Source: an uncultured Bacteroidales bacterium (GTDB lineage Bacteria > Bacteroidota > Bacteroidia > Bacteroidales > Paludibacteraceae). Taken from it: 64,000 nt of DNA. Location: contig UQNE01000010.1 in NCBI GenBank assembly GCA_900542355.1, positions 41,704 to 105,703 of the forward strand. The letters run 5' to 3'. The notes beneath the pieces are model-generated. The model searched no databases. It was not told the origin of the DNA and was given only the letters and a program-made list of their open reading frames with translations. Below, piece after piece: positions 46,470 through 55,084 of the stretch. Position numbers and translations under genes: made by a program. Position 1 is the stretch's first letter, and each line of letters begins with the position of its first letter.

Positions 46470-49328
46470 ATGACATTTAGACTACCCTTGTGCAACGCGC
46501 ACATCTTCAAGGCTTTGCTATTAGTTGTTTTCTGTAGCAGCCTCCCCCGCCTCTCTCTCTTTCCGCAAACTGTTTATAGCCACTTCTCCGCTCGTCCGCT
46601 CACAGGTCTTGTTCTCGACGCCGACACCCGCGAACCGCTCATCGGTGCCGCCGTCCTCATCTCCGGCACTACCACCGGCACCACCACCGACTTCGACGGG
46701 CTATTCACTCTCCCCGTTGCCCCCTCCGACACGCTCTCTATCTCTTATATGGGTTATCAAACCGCCCGCCTTACCCCGAGCGCAGCGCAAGACACCCTGC
46801 TCGTACTCCTCTCCACCAACGCCGAGGTGCTGCAAGAGGTTGCCGTGGTTTCCAAGCGCAGACAGCACACCGAGATGGCGGTGCTGCAATCCACCAAGAA
46901 CGCCCTGAGCGTGCAGACGGGCGTCAGCAGCGAGCAGATACAGCGCACGCAGGACAAAGACGCCTCCGAGGTCATACGCCGTGTGCCGGGTATCTCGCTC
47001 ATCGACGACAAGTTCGTCATGGTGCGCGGTCTCTCGCAACGCTACAACCAAGTGTGGATCAACGGTGCCGCCGTCCCCAGTTCGGAGGCGGACTCACGCG
47101 CTTTTTCCTTCGACCTGCTGCCCTCCTCGCAACTCGATAACCTGGTGATTATCAAATCGCCCGCACCCGAATACCCCGCCGATTACTCGGGCGGCATGGT
47201 GCTGATACAGACCAAGGATGTACCCGAATATAAGTCGTGGAGCATCCACCTCGGCGGCGCGATGAACGACCAAACCCACTGCCGACCTTTCCTACGCACC
47301 AAGTCCTCGCCCACCGACTGGCTCGGCTTCGATAGCGGGCTGCGCAGCCTCAGCCAAGGTATCCACACTCCGCTCAAAGGCTATCCGAATATCGACAACA
47401 GCGTCTCCCTCACCGACAACCGCTTCAACAACGACTGGACTACCAAGCGCATCACGCCTGTCAGCGACCTCAGTCTCGGCTTCAACGGAAGCGAGAGTTG
47501 GAACATCGGCAACGGGCAATCGCTCTCCATGCTCCTCAGCGGCAACTACAGTCGCTCCTACAAGCACTATCGTGATATGCTCAACTGCCTCTTTGGTGCC
47601 TACGACGAAGCGCAGCAGCGAAGCGAATATCTGCGTCAATCCACTGACAATCAACAGACTATCCATACCCGCCTCGGCTTGATGTTCAACCTCAGTTACT
47701 CACGCCGCTCCGGCAAAGACCGTATCGAATTCAAAAACATCTTCAACCAACTCGGGCGAGAGCGTTACACCTCCCGCGTGGGTATCTCTGCCCAGAACGA
47801 CGAGGAGCAACAGGCGGAATACAACTACCAAAGTCGTACCACCTATTCCACCCAACTCACTGGTACCCATCTGTTTAAGGACGACGACATCCGTTTCCGC
47901 TGGAACGCCGGCTATGCCTACTCCAATCGCAACCAGCCCGACAGGCGCCGCTACCTTATCAACGATGCCCTCGAGGCAGGGGTCCTCCAACTATCTTCCT
48001 CCAACGATATATCCCGCGAATACACCTACCTCTACGAGCATATCGCCTCCCTCGCTTTCGACTACGCGCAGACCTTCCACGCAGGTTGGTTCCACCCCCA
48101 ACTCCGCGTCGGTATCTATGGTGAATACCGCACACGCGACTATGCTGCACGCATGTTCTACTACAACTGGAACCAAGCCGCCAACACACTCCCTGCCGAC
48201 TTCCGCCGACTCGACATACCCACGCAACTCATGGTCGAAGACAACTATTCCGCCGACCGTCTCTATCTCCTCGAACAGGTCAAATGGCGCAACAACTACT
48301 CTGGCAACAACACCCTCTTGGCGGCCTATGCGGCGCTCAATATGCCTTTCGGACCCGTCAATGTCTATCTCGGTGTGCGTTACGAATACAACGATATGTG
48401 CCTTATCCGCAACACGCGCGACCGTGAGTACTCGCCCCGTGCTGCCCACTACCGCACTTCCGATGCTTTTCCCTCTGCCAACATCACCTGGCATATCTCC
48501 GACTTGCACCAACTCCGCGCGTCCTATGGTATGTCCGTCAATCGCCCCGAGTTCCGTGAGGTTTCCCCCTCGGTCTATTACGATTTCGACCTCGCCTCCA
48601 ATGTGCAGGGCAACATCGACCTCACCACATGCCATGTGCAGAACGCCGACCTCCGCTACGAGTTCTACCCGCGCGGCAACCGCGGCGAAATCATCTCTAT
48701 CGCCGCTTTCTACAAGCACTTCCGCAGCCCTATCGAGTGGACCTACACCGTTACCGGAGGCACAGACCTTACCTACAGTTATCAAAATGCCGACCGCGCT
48801 TACTCCTACGGCTTGGAACTCGACCTCCGCAAGGACCTCTCCTTCATGGGTATGCGTGGTTTTCAGTTCACCTTCAACGGCGCACTCATACGCAGCCGTG
48901 TCCTCTTTACCGAGGGTTCCCGCGAGGCGGCACGACCCATGCAGGGACAGTCCCCTTACCTCATCAACACGGGGATCTTCTACGCCCACGAGCGCACTGG
49001 ATGGAGTTGCTCCGTCCTCTACAACCGCATCGGAAAACGCCTTATCGGTGTTGGGCGCAGTGTCGGACTAACGGGCAGTGACGATGCCATCACCATACCG
49101 GACTCCTACGAGATGCCACACGACGCCCTCGACTTCAACCTCTCTAAGTCGTTCGGCGAACACTGGGTACTGCGCTTCTCCGCCCGCGATGTCATAGGTG
49201 AGAAAATCGTTTACCAACAACTCGCCACCGCCACCCTCTCCGATGGCACTACGCAGCAAATCAAGCAGATCACACGCGCCTACCGCCCCGGACGAACCTT
49301 CTCACTATCACTAACTTGGAAACTATAA
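46470..49328 (+). CDS. TonB-dependent outer-membrane receptor
   Basis: 952 residues from the ATG at 46470 (MTFRLPLCNAHIFKALLLVV); an earlier in-frame ATG overlaps the -7 box. A carboxypeptidase-regulatory domain (LTGLVLDADTREPLIGAAV, TTTDFDGLFTL) is followed by a TonB plug (EVAVVSKRRQ, IRRVPGISLIDDKFVMVRGL) and a long barrel with a terminal aromatic strand (RTFSLSLTWKL). PEYPADYSGGMVLIQTKD is typical of large Bacteroidota receptors paired with a lipoprotein rather than SusD. The substrate is unknown. The coding strand is unusually C-rich with a strong preference for C-ending codons, shared with the next gene. Confidence 0.93.
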   Translation: MTFRLPLCNAHIFKALLLVVFCSSLPRLSLFPQTVYSHFSARPLTGLVLDADTREPLIGAAVLISGTTTGTTTDFDGLFTLPVAPSDTLSISYMGYQTARLTPSAAQDTLLVLLSTNAEVLQEVAVVSKRRQHTEMAVLQSTKNALSVQTGVSSEQIQRTQDKDASEVIRRVPGISLIDDKFVMVRGLSQRYNQVWINGAAVPSSEADSRAFSFDLLPSSQLDNLVIIKSPAPEYPADYSGGMVLIQTKDVPEYKSWSIHLGGAMNDQTHCRPFLRTKSSPTDWLGFDSGLRSLSQGIHTPLKGYPNIDNSVSLTDNRFNNDWTTKRITPVSDLSLGFNGSESWNIGNGQSLSMLLSGNYSRSYKHYRDMLNCLFGAYDEAQQRSEYLRQSTDNQQTIHTRLGLMFNLSYSRRSGKDRIEFKNIFNQLGRERYTSRVGISAQNDEEQQAEYNYQSRTTYSTQLTGTHLFKDDDIRFRWNAGYAYSNRNQPDRRRYLINDALEAGVLQLSSSNDISREYTYLYEHIASLAFDYAQTFHAGWFHPQLRVGIYGEYRTRDYAARMFYYNWNQAANTLPADFRRLDIPTQLMVEDNYSADRLYLLEQVKWRNNYSGNNTLLAAYAALNMPFGPVNVYLGVRYEYNDMCLIRNTRDREYSPRAAHYRTSDAFPSANITWHISDLHQLRASYGMSVNRPEFREVSPSVYYDFDLASNVQGNIDLTTCHVQNADLRYEFYPRGNRGEIISIAAFYKHFRSPIEWTYTVTGGTDLTYSYQNADRAYSYGLELDLRKDLSFMGMRGFQFTFNGALIRSRVLFTEGSREAARPMQGQSPYLINTGIFYAHERTGWSCSVLYNRIGKRLIGVGRSVGLTGSDDAITIPDSYEMPHDALDFNLSKSFGEHWVLRFSARDVIGEKIVYQQLATATLSDGTTQQIKQITRAYRPGRTFSLSLTWKL

Positions 49329-49340
49329 ACCACCGCACTC

Positions 49341-49450
49341 TTAATTCATAATTCTTAATTCAAAATTATGTCGAATCAATGTCGAGTCGGTATCGGGTCG
49401 TTATGCGGTGATTAAGGGGTGATTAAGGGGTGATTAAGGGGTGATTAAGC
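49341..49450. repeat. Heptamer units followed by an 11-bp tandem array
   Basis: TTAATTC, ATAATTC, TTAATTC (49341-49361) are followed by four 11-base units of GGTGATTAAGG (49407-49450). The last unit merges into GTGATTAAGCGAACCCGA. The 3' core is the same as in the arrays at 18580 and 30511, although the repeated unit differs. Confidence 0.75.
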
Positions 49451-49527
49451 GAACCCGACCATAGTCCGACAATACCCACACAATACCCACAACGCAAAAA
49501 TAAACTAATCAACCAATAAACAACAAA

Positions 49528-51045
49528 ATGAAAAAGCATTTTTCAAAAACCATGGTGCTCTGCACCGCCCTTCTCGCAGCCGCTTTCGTGGGCTGCAAAG
49601 AAAACAACACCCCCACCGACCCCACCCACAACCCGCACGAAGACGGTGGACTCGTCGCTGACGACAACCTCCTCTATGATGGCAACGTCATCGGCAACGG
49701 CGACGACGAGTTTGTCTTCACGGGCAAACAGACCCTCCGCAAAGGCACTTACCTGCTCAAGGGTTGGGTCTATGTCGCTGACGGAGCCGAACTGACTATC
49801 GAACCCGGCACCGTCATCAAGGGCGACAAAGACACCAAAGCCGCGCTCATCGTCGAGCGTGGTGGCAAACTCTTCGCCAAGGGTACAGCCGACGCGCCTA
49901 TCGTCTTCACTTCCGAGATGCCTTGCGGACAACGCCGTCCGGGCGACTGGGGCGGACTTATCCTCTGCGGACGCGCCAACAACAACCAAACCGAGCAACA
50001 GATAGAGGGTGGTCCCCGCTCCAAGCACGGTGGCAACGACAACGAGGACAACTCTGGTATCCTCTCCTATGTACGTGTCGAGTTTGCAGGCTATCCTTTC
50101 CAGACCGACAAGGAAATCAACGGTATCACTCTCGGCTCCATCGGTAGCAAAACCCAAATCGACCATATACAAGTCAGTTACAGCAACGACGACTCCTACG
50201 AGTGGTTCGGTGGAACCGTCAATTGCAAATACTTGGTCGCTTACCATGGTTGGGACGACGATTTCGACACCGACAACGGCTTCTCGGGCTCGGTGCAATT
50301 CGGTCTGGCTATCCGCGATTCCCGCATCGCCGATGTCAGCCAATCCAACGGCTTTGAGTCCGACAACTGCGCCGACGGAGCAGCCGTATCGCCATACACA
50401 TCGTGTGTCTTCTCCAACATCACTTTTGTCGGTCCCAAACTCGACGCTCAGTTCCAAAACAACGCCGACTATATCACCGGTGGCGACATGTTCCCCAACA
50501 ACGGTTCCTCGCTCGGACGCTTCCAATCCGCTATGCAAATCCGCCGCAACTCCCACCTCAACTGCTACAACTCCCTTGTCATAGGCTGGCCTATTGGTGT
50601 CATGATTGACAACGAGAAAGGCAACTGCTGGCAGGCGGCAAAAGACCAACTCATCAACGTGCAGAACGTCTGGTTGGCAGACTGCGACCTTGTCGGCTCG
50701 GATATGAACAAGCAGTACAAAGACTCCCTTGCGCTGGACTACAAAGCAAAGACTTTCGACCCCACCGCAGCCCACTCTTTCTCCACCACATGGTTCCTCG
50801 CACAGAAGGGCAACCAAACCGCCGACCTCGCCTCTCTCTTGATGTCCTCCACCCCCTACCTCCCCACATCTTCCAGCCCTGTCCTGACCGCTGCCGACTT
50901 CACCGCCCCTGCCCTCAAAGCAATGGAGCAAGTCCCCTTCCTCGGTGCCTTTGATGCCCCCGCGTCGGTTGCTTCCGCATCCTCCGCTTCTGCCTCTTGG
51001 CTCACCGGCTGGACCAACTTCGATCCCCAGAACACCCCCTACTAA
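49528..51045 (+). CDS. Lipoprotein with right-handed beta-helix-like fold
   Basis: 505 residues with a lipobox (AAAFVGCKEN). GWVYVADGAELTIEPGTVIKG, ALIVERGGKLFAKGTADAPI and RRPGDWGGLILCGRAN are the strand-turn pattern of T9SS/TonB-associated parallel beta-helix proteins of Bacteroidota. Central repeats GILSYVRVEFAGYPF, IDHIQVSYSNDDSYEWFGGTV and YLVAYHGWDDDFDTDNGF continue it. It follows the receptor gene by 199 bases in the same orientation. Together they resemble the receptor plus beta-helix lipoprotein pairs seen across the phylum. The ligand is unknown. Codon use is strongly C-ending. Confidence 0.85.
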   Translation: MKKHFSKTMVLCTALLAAAFVGCKENNTPTDPTHNPHEDGGLVADDNLLYDGNVIGNGDDEFVFTGKQTLRKGTYLLKGWVYVADGAELTIEPGTVIKGDKDTKAALIVERGGKLFAKGTADAPIVFTSEMPCGQRRPGDWGGLILCGRANNNQTEQQIEGGPRSKHGGNDNEDNSGILSYVRVEFAGYPFQTDKEINGITLGSIGSKTQIDHIQVSYSNDDSYEWFGGTVNCKYLVAYHGWDDDFDTDNGFSGSVQFGLAIRDSRIADVSQSNGFESDNCADGAAVSPYTSCVFSNITFVGPKLDAQFQNNADYITGGDMFPNNGSSLGRFQSAMQIRRNSHLNCYNSLVIGWPIGVMIDNEKGNCWQAAKDQLINVQNVWLADCDLVGSDMNKQYKDSLALDYKAKTFDPTAAHSFSTTWFLAQKGNQTADLASLLMSSTPYLPTSSSPVLTAADFTAPALKAMEQVPFLGAFDAPASVASASSASASWLTGWTNFDPQNTPY

Positions 51046-51060
51046 TCGGTATTATCTCAT

Positions 51061-51100
51061 ACAAAATAAGTCCGATAGGGTTCGGACTTATTTTGTTTTT
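51061..51100 (+). terminator. Intrinsic terminator after the beta-helix lipoprotein gene
   Basis: A perfect 15-base inverted repeat (ACAAAATAAGTCCGA at 51061-51075, TCGGACTTATTTTGT at 51082-51096) has a 6-base loop and continues into TTTTTGTTTG. Confidence 0.9.
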
Positions 51101-51110
51101 GTTTGTTAAT

Positions 51111-51175
51111 AGCAGATAAGGGCTTGCAAAGCAGTGCTTTAGGAGCGCAGCGACTGCAAGCCCTTATCTGTTGCT
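51111..51175. repeat. Long inverted repeat with structured loop
   Basis: CAGATAAGGGCTTGCA (51113-51128) pairs perfectly over 16 bases with TGCAAGCCCTTATCTG (51155-51170). The 26-base interior contains AAGCAGTGCTTT, which can pair with itself, and GAGCGCAGCGAC. There is no T run, so it is not a simple terminator. It lies 10 bases after the T-rich tail of the terminator and about 200 bases before the tRNA. Confidence 0.7.
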
Positions 51176-51278
51176 AATGTGGACACGACGCGTCCTGCAT
51201 CGTCCCCCCCCCCCTCCTCATACCCGAGACTGCCTACTATCCACAGGCAGTCTCTATCCCCTATATTGTTTCTTATCA

Positions 51279-51300
51279 GGGCGATACCATCGCCCGCTTT
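51279..51300 (+). terminator. Weak hairpin GGGCGAT-ACC-ATCGCCC
   Basis: A seven-base stem with a 3-base loop (51279-51295) is followed by GCTTTT. It could be a weak terminator insulating the tRNA unit. Besides this, the terminator and the long inverted repeat, nothing is seen in 51046-51320. Confidence 0.4.
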
Positions 51301-51320
51301 TATTCAAAATACGCCATAAT

Positions 51321-51352
51321 CTTGCCTATCCCAATTATTTTTTGTATCTTTG
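51321..51352 (+). promoter_or_regulatory. Promoter of the tRNA-Ala / helicase unit
   Basis: CTTG (51321-51324), 20 bases, TATCTTTG (51345-51352), about 20 bases upstream of the tRNA 5' end. No other promoter is possible between the tRNA and the helicase gene, so both would be read from here unless initiation occurs inside the tRNA. Confidence 0.75.
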
Positions 51353-51372
51353 CGCGTTCAAGCAAACATTTC

Positions 51373-51445
51373 GGGGCATTAGCTCATCTGGTAGAGCGCA
51401 ACGTTCGCAATGTTGAGGTGGTCGGTTCGAGTCCGATATGCTCCA
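51373..51445 (+). tRNA. tRNA-Ala (anticodon CGC)
   Basis: A 73-base cloverleaf. Acceptor stem GGGGCAT pairs with ATGCTCC (one G-U), the D arm is GCTC/GAGC, the anticodon stem CAACG/TGTTG has loop TTCGCAA (anticodon CGC, reading GCG alanine codons), and the T arm is GTCGG-TTCGAGT-CCGAT. A discriminator A is present and the CCA end is not encoded. The ATG of the following helicase gene begins two bases after the tRNA. Confidence 0.93.
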
Positions 51446-51447
51446 CA

Positions 51448-54252
51448 ATGTCTTTTTTTGCAAACATATTATCTCGGTTCAACAAGAAAGATATGGTGCT
51501 TACCCCCGAACTCCGGAAATTGAAAGAGTTCGAGGTAATGATACGGTCGCTCCTGAGTGCAGATAAGTATGTGGCGCGAAAAGATTATACGTGGCTACGA
51601 GACGGATACAAGGATATTTATATTACGTTTTCGCAACTTGTCTCCACCAGTATGCTCAATGCCTACTGCGAGACCAACCACGTAGATCCTGCACGGATAA
51701 CGCAATTTCTCAATCAATACAGCCAGATAGCAGAGCCCGATTCCCAACTGTTTGCCAAGCACAATGAGCGGTTTATAGAGCAGCATATGCGCTCCGATAA
51801 AGCCTATTTGGATTCCATATTGGATGTAGTGGATCCGAATATCAAATTGGACGAAGAGCAGCGGAAAGTGGTGCTTTCCGACGAGGATTATATGCTTGTG
51901 ATTGCTGGTGCGGGGGCAGGAAAGACCACCACCGTAGCGGCAAAGGTGCGCTATCTTGTGGAGAAAAAAAAGATTAAACCTGAACAGATACTGGTTATTT
52001 CGTTTACCAACAAAGCGGTAGGCGAATTGCGCGAGAAAATCAACAAGTCGCTTGCTATTCCGTGTCCTGTAACAACTTTCCATAAAACAGGTTACGCCAT
52101 ACTCAAACGTCAGGACGAGGAACGCAGGACGGTAGTGGATAGCGGGTTTATGTACTACGTTATCAACAACTACCTTAAAGGCAATATCCTTGAAAACCCA
52201 GAATTGGTGGATAAACTGATTTTATTTTTCGGCAGTTATTTTGATGCACCTTATGAGGGCGATGATCTCAATACGTTCTTCAATTATATCTCGAAAGCGG
52301 ATTTCTCCACTATCAAGGGCAATATAGACGAATACACGGAAAAGATTATTGATCAACGCGGGCGAAGATATGTCAGTATTGTACACGAAACCTTGCGTTC
52401 CTGTCAGGAGGTTCAGATTGCCAATTTTCTGTATCTCAACAATATAGATTATGTGTATGAAAAGCCCTATCCGTTTAATATTCTCCGCTCGCACAAGCCC
52501 TATACGCCCGATTTTACGATTACACAAGGGGAGAAAGTGGCATATATAGAGCATTTCGGCATCTCGCAGGACGGACGGAACAATCGATATACAGAGGATC
52601 AACTGAACCGCTACAAAAGCGAGATAAATGACAAAATCTTGCTTCATCGGAAACATAATACCGACCTTATTTATACTTTCTCTTCGTACAATGACGGACG
52701 TCCACTGTTGGAACATCTGCGCGAGGAACTTCTCCGACACGGCTTTGAACTAATACCGCGCCCGTCACGTGAGGTATTTGATAAAATTGTCAGCACGGAA
52801 GAGAATAAGTATATATCCCGTTTGGTAAAGTTGGTATGTACATTTATTCAGAATTTCAAGACGAATGGTCTGACCGTGGATGATTTCTTCCGTTTCCGCA
52901 GTACCTCTACCAACGAACGCTCCAAACTGTTTCTCACTATCTGCGAACAATGCTACTACGAGTATACCAAGCGTCTGAAAGAGAAACACGCCATTGATTT
53001 TGAGGATATGATTAACGACTCCGCACGTATCTTGCGTGAGGAAGAACTGAAAGGCACAAAATTAGATTTCCGCTACATCATAGTGGATGAATATCAAGAC
53101 ATTTCGCGCCAACGGTTTAACCTGACCAAGGAATTGAGCCGGATGTGCAATGCAAAAATCATTGCAGTGGGCGATGATTGGCAATCGATATATGCGTATG
53201 CGGGTTCTGACATCACCCTTTTTACCAAGTTCAAGGAGACTTTCGGCTACGGATTGGAACTGCGGATTACCAAGACCTATCGCAATGCACAGGAACTCAT
53301 TGATATAGCAGGCGGCTTTGTGCAGAAAAACAGCAGCCAAATTCGCAAGTCATTGGTTTCGCCCAAGCATATCAAAGATCCTATTATCATACAGACCTAT
53401 ACGGAAGATGTGGACAGAGAGAAATACGAGGGAAAAGGTGGTAAGTTCTTCCTTATCGGTGAAACCGTGCAAAAGATTATGGACGAGATTTTGGCGGTTA
53501 ATCCGAAATCGTCTATTCTCTTACTCGGGCGGTATAATTTTGACGCATACAATTTGGGTAAATCGGCAGATTTCGTTTATGACGAAAAGACGGGCAATGT
53601 ATGGTCGAAGAAATACAATGCCTACTATTTCGATTTTATGACCGTTCATCGTGCCAAAGGATTGGGGTATGATAATGTGGTTGTATTCAACAATATCGAT
53701 AATGCATATGGTTTTCCTTCCAAGGTGGAAGATGATCCTGTACTGCGTTACGTGGTGAAAACCGATAGGGATATTGAGTTTGCGGAAGAACGGCGTTTGT
53801 TTTATGTAGCACTCACACGTACCAAGAACCGAGTGTATTTGGTTACTCCGCAGCAACGTCCGTCGGATTTTATTTTGGAACTGATACGCGATTATCCCAA
53901 TATCGTTGTGCGCGGTGATATAGATACCGAAAGGACACAGAACGCCGAGCGGAAAGTCTGTCCTGTGTGCGGGTATCCGTTGCAACTGCGTTACAAAAAA
54001 GCCTACGGGTTGCGCCTGTGGATATGCACCAATGAACCCGAAATTTGCGACTTTATGACTAACGACCTAAAAGGTAACAAGATGTCTATTCTTAAATGTG
54101 ACGCATGTAGAGACGGGTATTTGATAGTAAAGAAAGGCAAGGCAACCTCAAAAAACGATGGCAATATGTTCTTAGGATGTACTAACTATAAACCCGATGG
54201 AAGCGGTTGTAACCGTATGATGACTTACACAGAATACAAAAAGATAAAATAG
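51448..54252 (+). CDS. UvrD/HelD-type superfamily 1 helicase with nuclease-like insert and topoisomerase-type zinc ribbons
   Basis: 934 residues from the ATG at 51448 (MSFFANILSRFNKKDM). Reading further upstream would translate the tRNA and was rejected. Q motif DEEQRK near 135-140, Walker A GAGAGKTT at 154-161, Walker B YIIVDEYQD, motif III VGDDWQSIYAYAGSD and motif VI RRLFYVALTRTKN are intact. Between motif Ic and II an insert (about 310-385) has E321 (QEVQIANFLYLNNIDYVYE), D355 (YTPDFTI) and E368 (YIEHFG), the pattern of the PD-(D/E)xK-like insert of DNA helicase IV (HelD). The C-terminus has two zinc-ribbon units (CPVCGYPLQL, CDACRDGYLIV, FLGCTNYKPDGSGC) as in topoisomerase I tails. It is likely a 3'-5' DNA helicase in repair or defence. 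It forms an operon with the next gene (7-base gap). Base composition is more even than in the C-rich genes before it. Confidence 0.9.
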   Translation: MSFFANILSRFNKKDMVLTPELRKLKEFEVMIRSLLSADKYVARKDYTWLRDGYKDIYITFSQLVSTSMLNAYCETNHVDPARITQFLNQYSQIAEPDSQLFAKHNERFIEQHMRSDKAYLDSILDVVDPNIKLDEEQRKVVLSDEDYMLVIAGAGAGKTTTVAAKVRYLVEKKKIKPEQILVISFTNKAVGELREKINKSLAIPCPVTTFHKTGYAILKRQDEERRTVVDSGFMYYVINNYLKGNILENPELVDKLILFFGSYFDAPYEGDDLNTFFNYISKADFSTIKGNIDEYTEKIIDQRGRRYVSIVHETLRSCQEVQIANFLYLNNIDYVYEKPYPFNILRSHKPYTPDFTITQGEKVAYIEHFGISQDGRNNRYTEDQLNRYKSEINDKILLHRKHNTDLIYTFSSYNDGRPLLEHLREELLRHGFELIPRPSREVFDKIVSTEENKYISRLVKLVCTFIQNFKTNGLTVDDFFRFRSTSTNERSKLFLTICEQCYYEYTKRLKEKHAIDFEDMINDSARILREEELKGTKLDFRYIIVDEYQDISRQRFNLTKELSRMCNAKIIAVGDDWQSIYAYAGSDITLFTKFKETFGYGLELRITKTYRNAQELIDIAGGFVQKNSSQIRKSLVSPKHIKDPIIIQTYTEDVDREKYEGKGGKFFLIGETVQKIMDEILAVNPKSSILLLGRYNFDAYNLGKSADFVYDEKTGNVWSKKYNAYYFDFMTVHRAKGLGYDNVVVFNNIDNAYGFPSKVEDDPVLRYVVKTDRDIEFAEERRLFYVALTRTKNRVYLVTPQQRPSDFILELIRDYPNIVVRGDIDTERTQNAERKVCPVCGYPLQLRYKKAYGLRLWICTNEPEICDFMTNDLKGNKMSILKCDACRDGYLIVKKGKATSKNDGNMFLGCTNYKPDGSGCNRMMTYTEYKKIK

Positions 54253-54259
54253 TTGTAAT

Positions 54260-55084
54260 ATGACTGGTACTCAATTGACACAAATGGCTTTATCCGCTAT
54301 TATGCGGACTCAAGAACAATTGGACTTGTTCTCTCTCAATGATGTGCTGTGTGGTAGGGAGACTAAATCTATAAAACAAAAAGGAATAGACCAAATCAAA
54401 ACATTTGGCGTCGGTAAAGCATTTTCAAGACGACAATGGTATTATTTTCTGATTCAAATGCTTCAACAGGAAGTGTTTGTGATTGATTATACTGATTCTT
54501 GTTTCTTGAAAGTTACAGACAAAGGACAACAAGTACTGAAAGGATTAGTTGAAATAAAACTGATTGCACCTAAGATTGCAGGACTTCGTTTCACCCGACA
54601 AGGCAAACCTGTAAATATAGATTGGGAAATACAGGATGCCATTGATTGGCGAGAACTAACTGATAAAATAGGACATATTGCCTACTGGAATTATAAATCA
54701 GAACAACGTATTAACATCAATACATTGATTCCGATAACAACACCGCAACGAAATTTGGTTGTTGCTAAATTTATCGAGATACTCCAGCAGATATACAACC
54801 TGTCTATGGAAGGAGACTGCATTGTCATTCCTAAAAAGGTGGATTTAGATATGTACGGCAATGAAGTAAAGTCGTTGCAGTTGCCTTTTGAAGAATGTTT
54901 AACCCGTTTCAAGCAATTTGTCGTGGCGACCAACCGCTATCCCAAGATGAATGCTCTATCGGAAGAAGTGGCACTACGCAAATGGTTTCGAGAAGTTGGT
55001 CATGGGCTGATTTATACAACTCCCGAACAAATGGCTCAATTCCGCAAACTGACAGCGGAGTTCCCTATGGATAAATATAAATAA
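54260..55084 (+). CDS. Stand-alone RecQ-C-terminal (RQC) winged-helix protein
   Basis: 274 residues. Residues about 5-98 match the RecQ RQC domain: TQMALSAIMRTQEQLDLF, DVLCGRETKSIKQKG, IKTFGVGKAFSRRQWYYFLI and LKVTDKGQQVLKG are in the same order as in full RecQ. The SF2 helicase core that should precede it is absent, and no helicase remnants lie upstream. The following 175 residues are not an HRDC domain. They contain a segment RFKQFVVATNRYPKMNALSE and ALRKWFREVGHGLIY that looks helical and conserved. The frame is intact, with ordinary start and stop, which argues against a random RecQ fragment. It probably binds DNA beside the helicase encoded 7 bases upstream. Function unknown. Confidence 0.75.
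   Translation: MTGTQLTQMALSAIMRTQEQLDLFSLNDVLCGRETKSIKQKGIDQIKTFGVGKAFSRRQWYYFLIQMLQQEVFVIDYTDSCFLKVTDKGQQVLKGLVEIKLIAPKIAGLRFTRQGKPVNIDWEIQDAIDWRELTDKIGHIAYWNYKSEQRININTLIPITTPQRNLVVAKFIEILQQIYNLSMEGDCIVIPKKVDLDMYGNEVKSLQLPFEECLTRFKQFVVATNRYPKMNALSEEVALRKWFREVGHGLIYTTPEQMAQFRKLTAEFPMDKYK

Noticed and set aside
47991..48989. Open frames antisense or shifted within the TonB receptor (including 47914-49071 on the plus strand)
   Set aside because: Low-complexity products produced by C-rich codons of the real receptor gene.
49543..50931. Open frame of 462 codons on the minus strand
   Set aside because: Antisense to the beta-helix lipoprotein; arises from its strongly biased codon use.
51322..51447. 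Upstream extension of the helicase reading frame
   Set aside because: It would translate the promoter and the tRNA gene.
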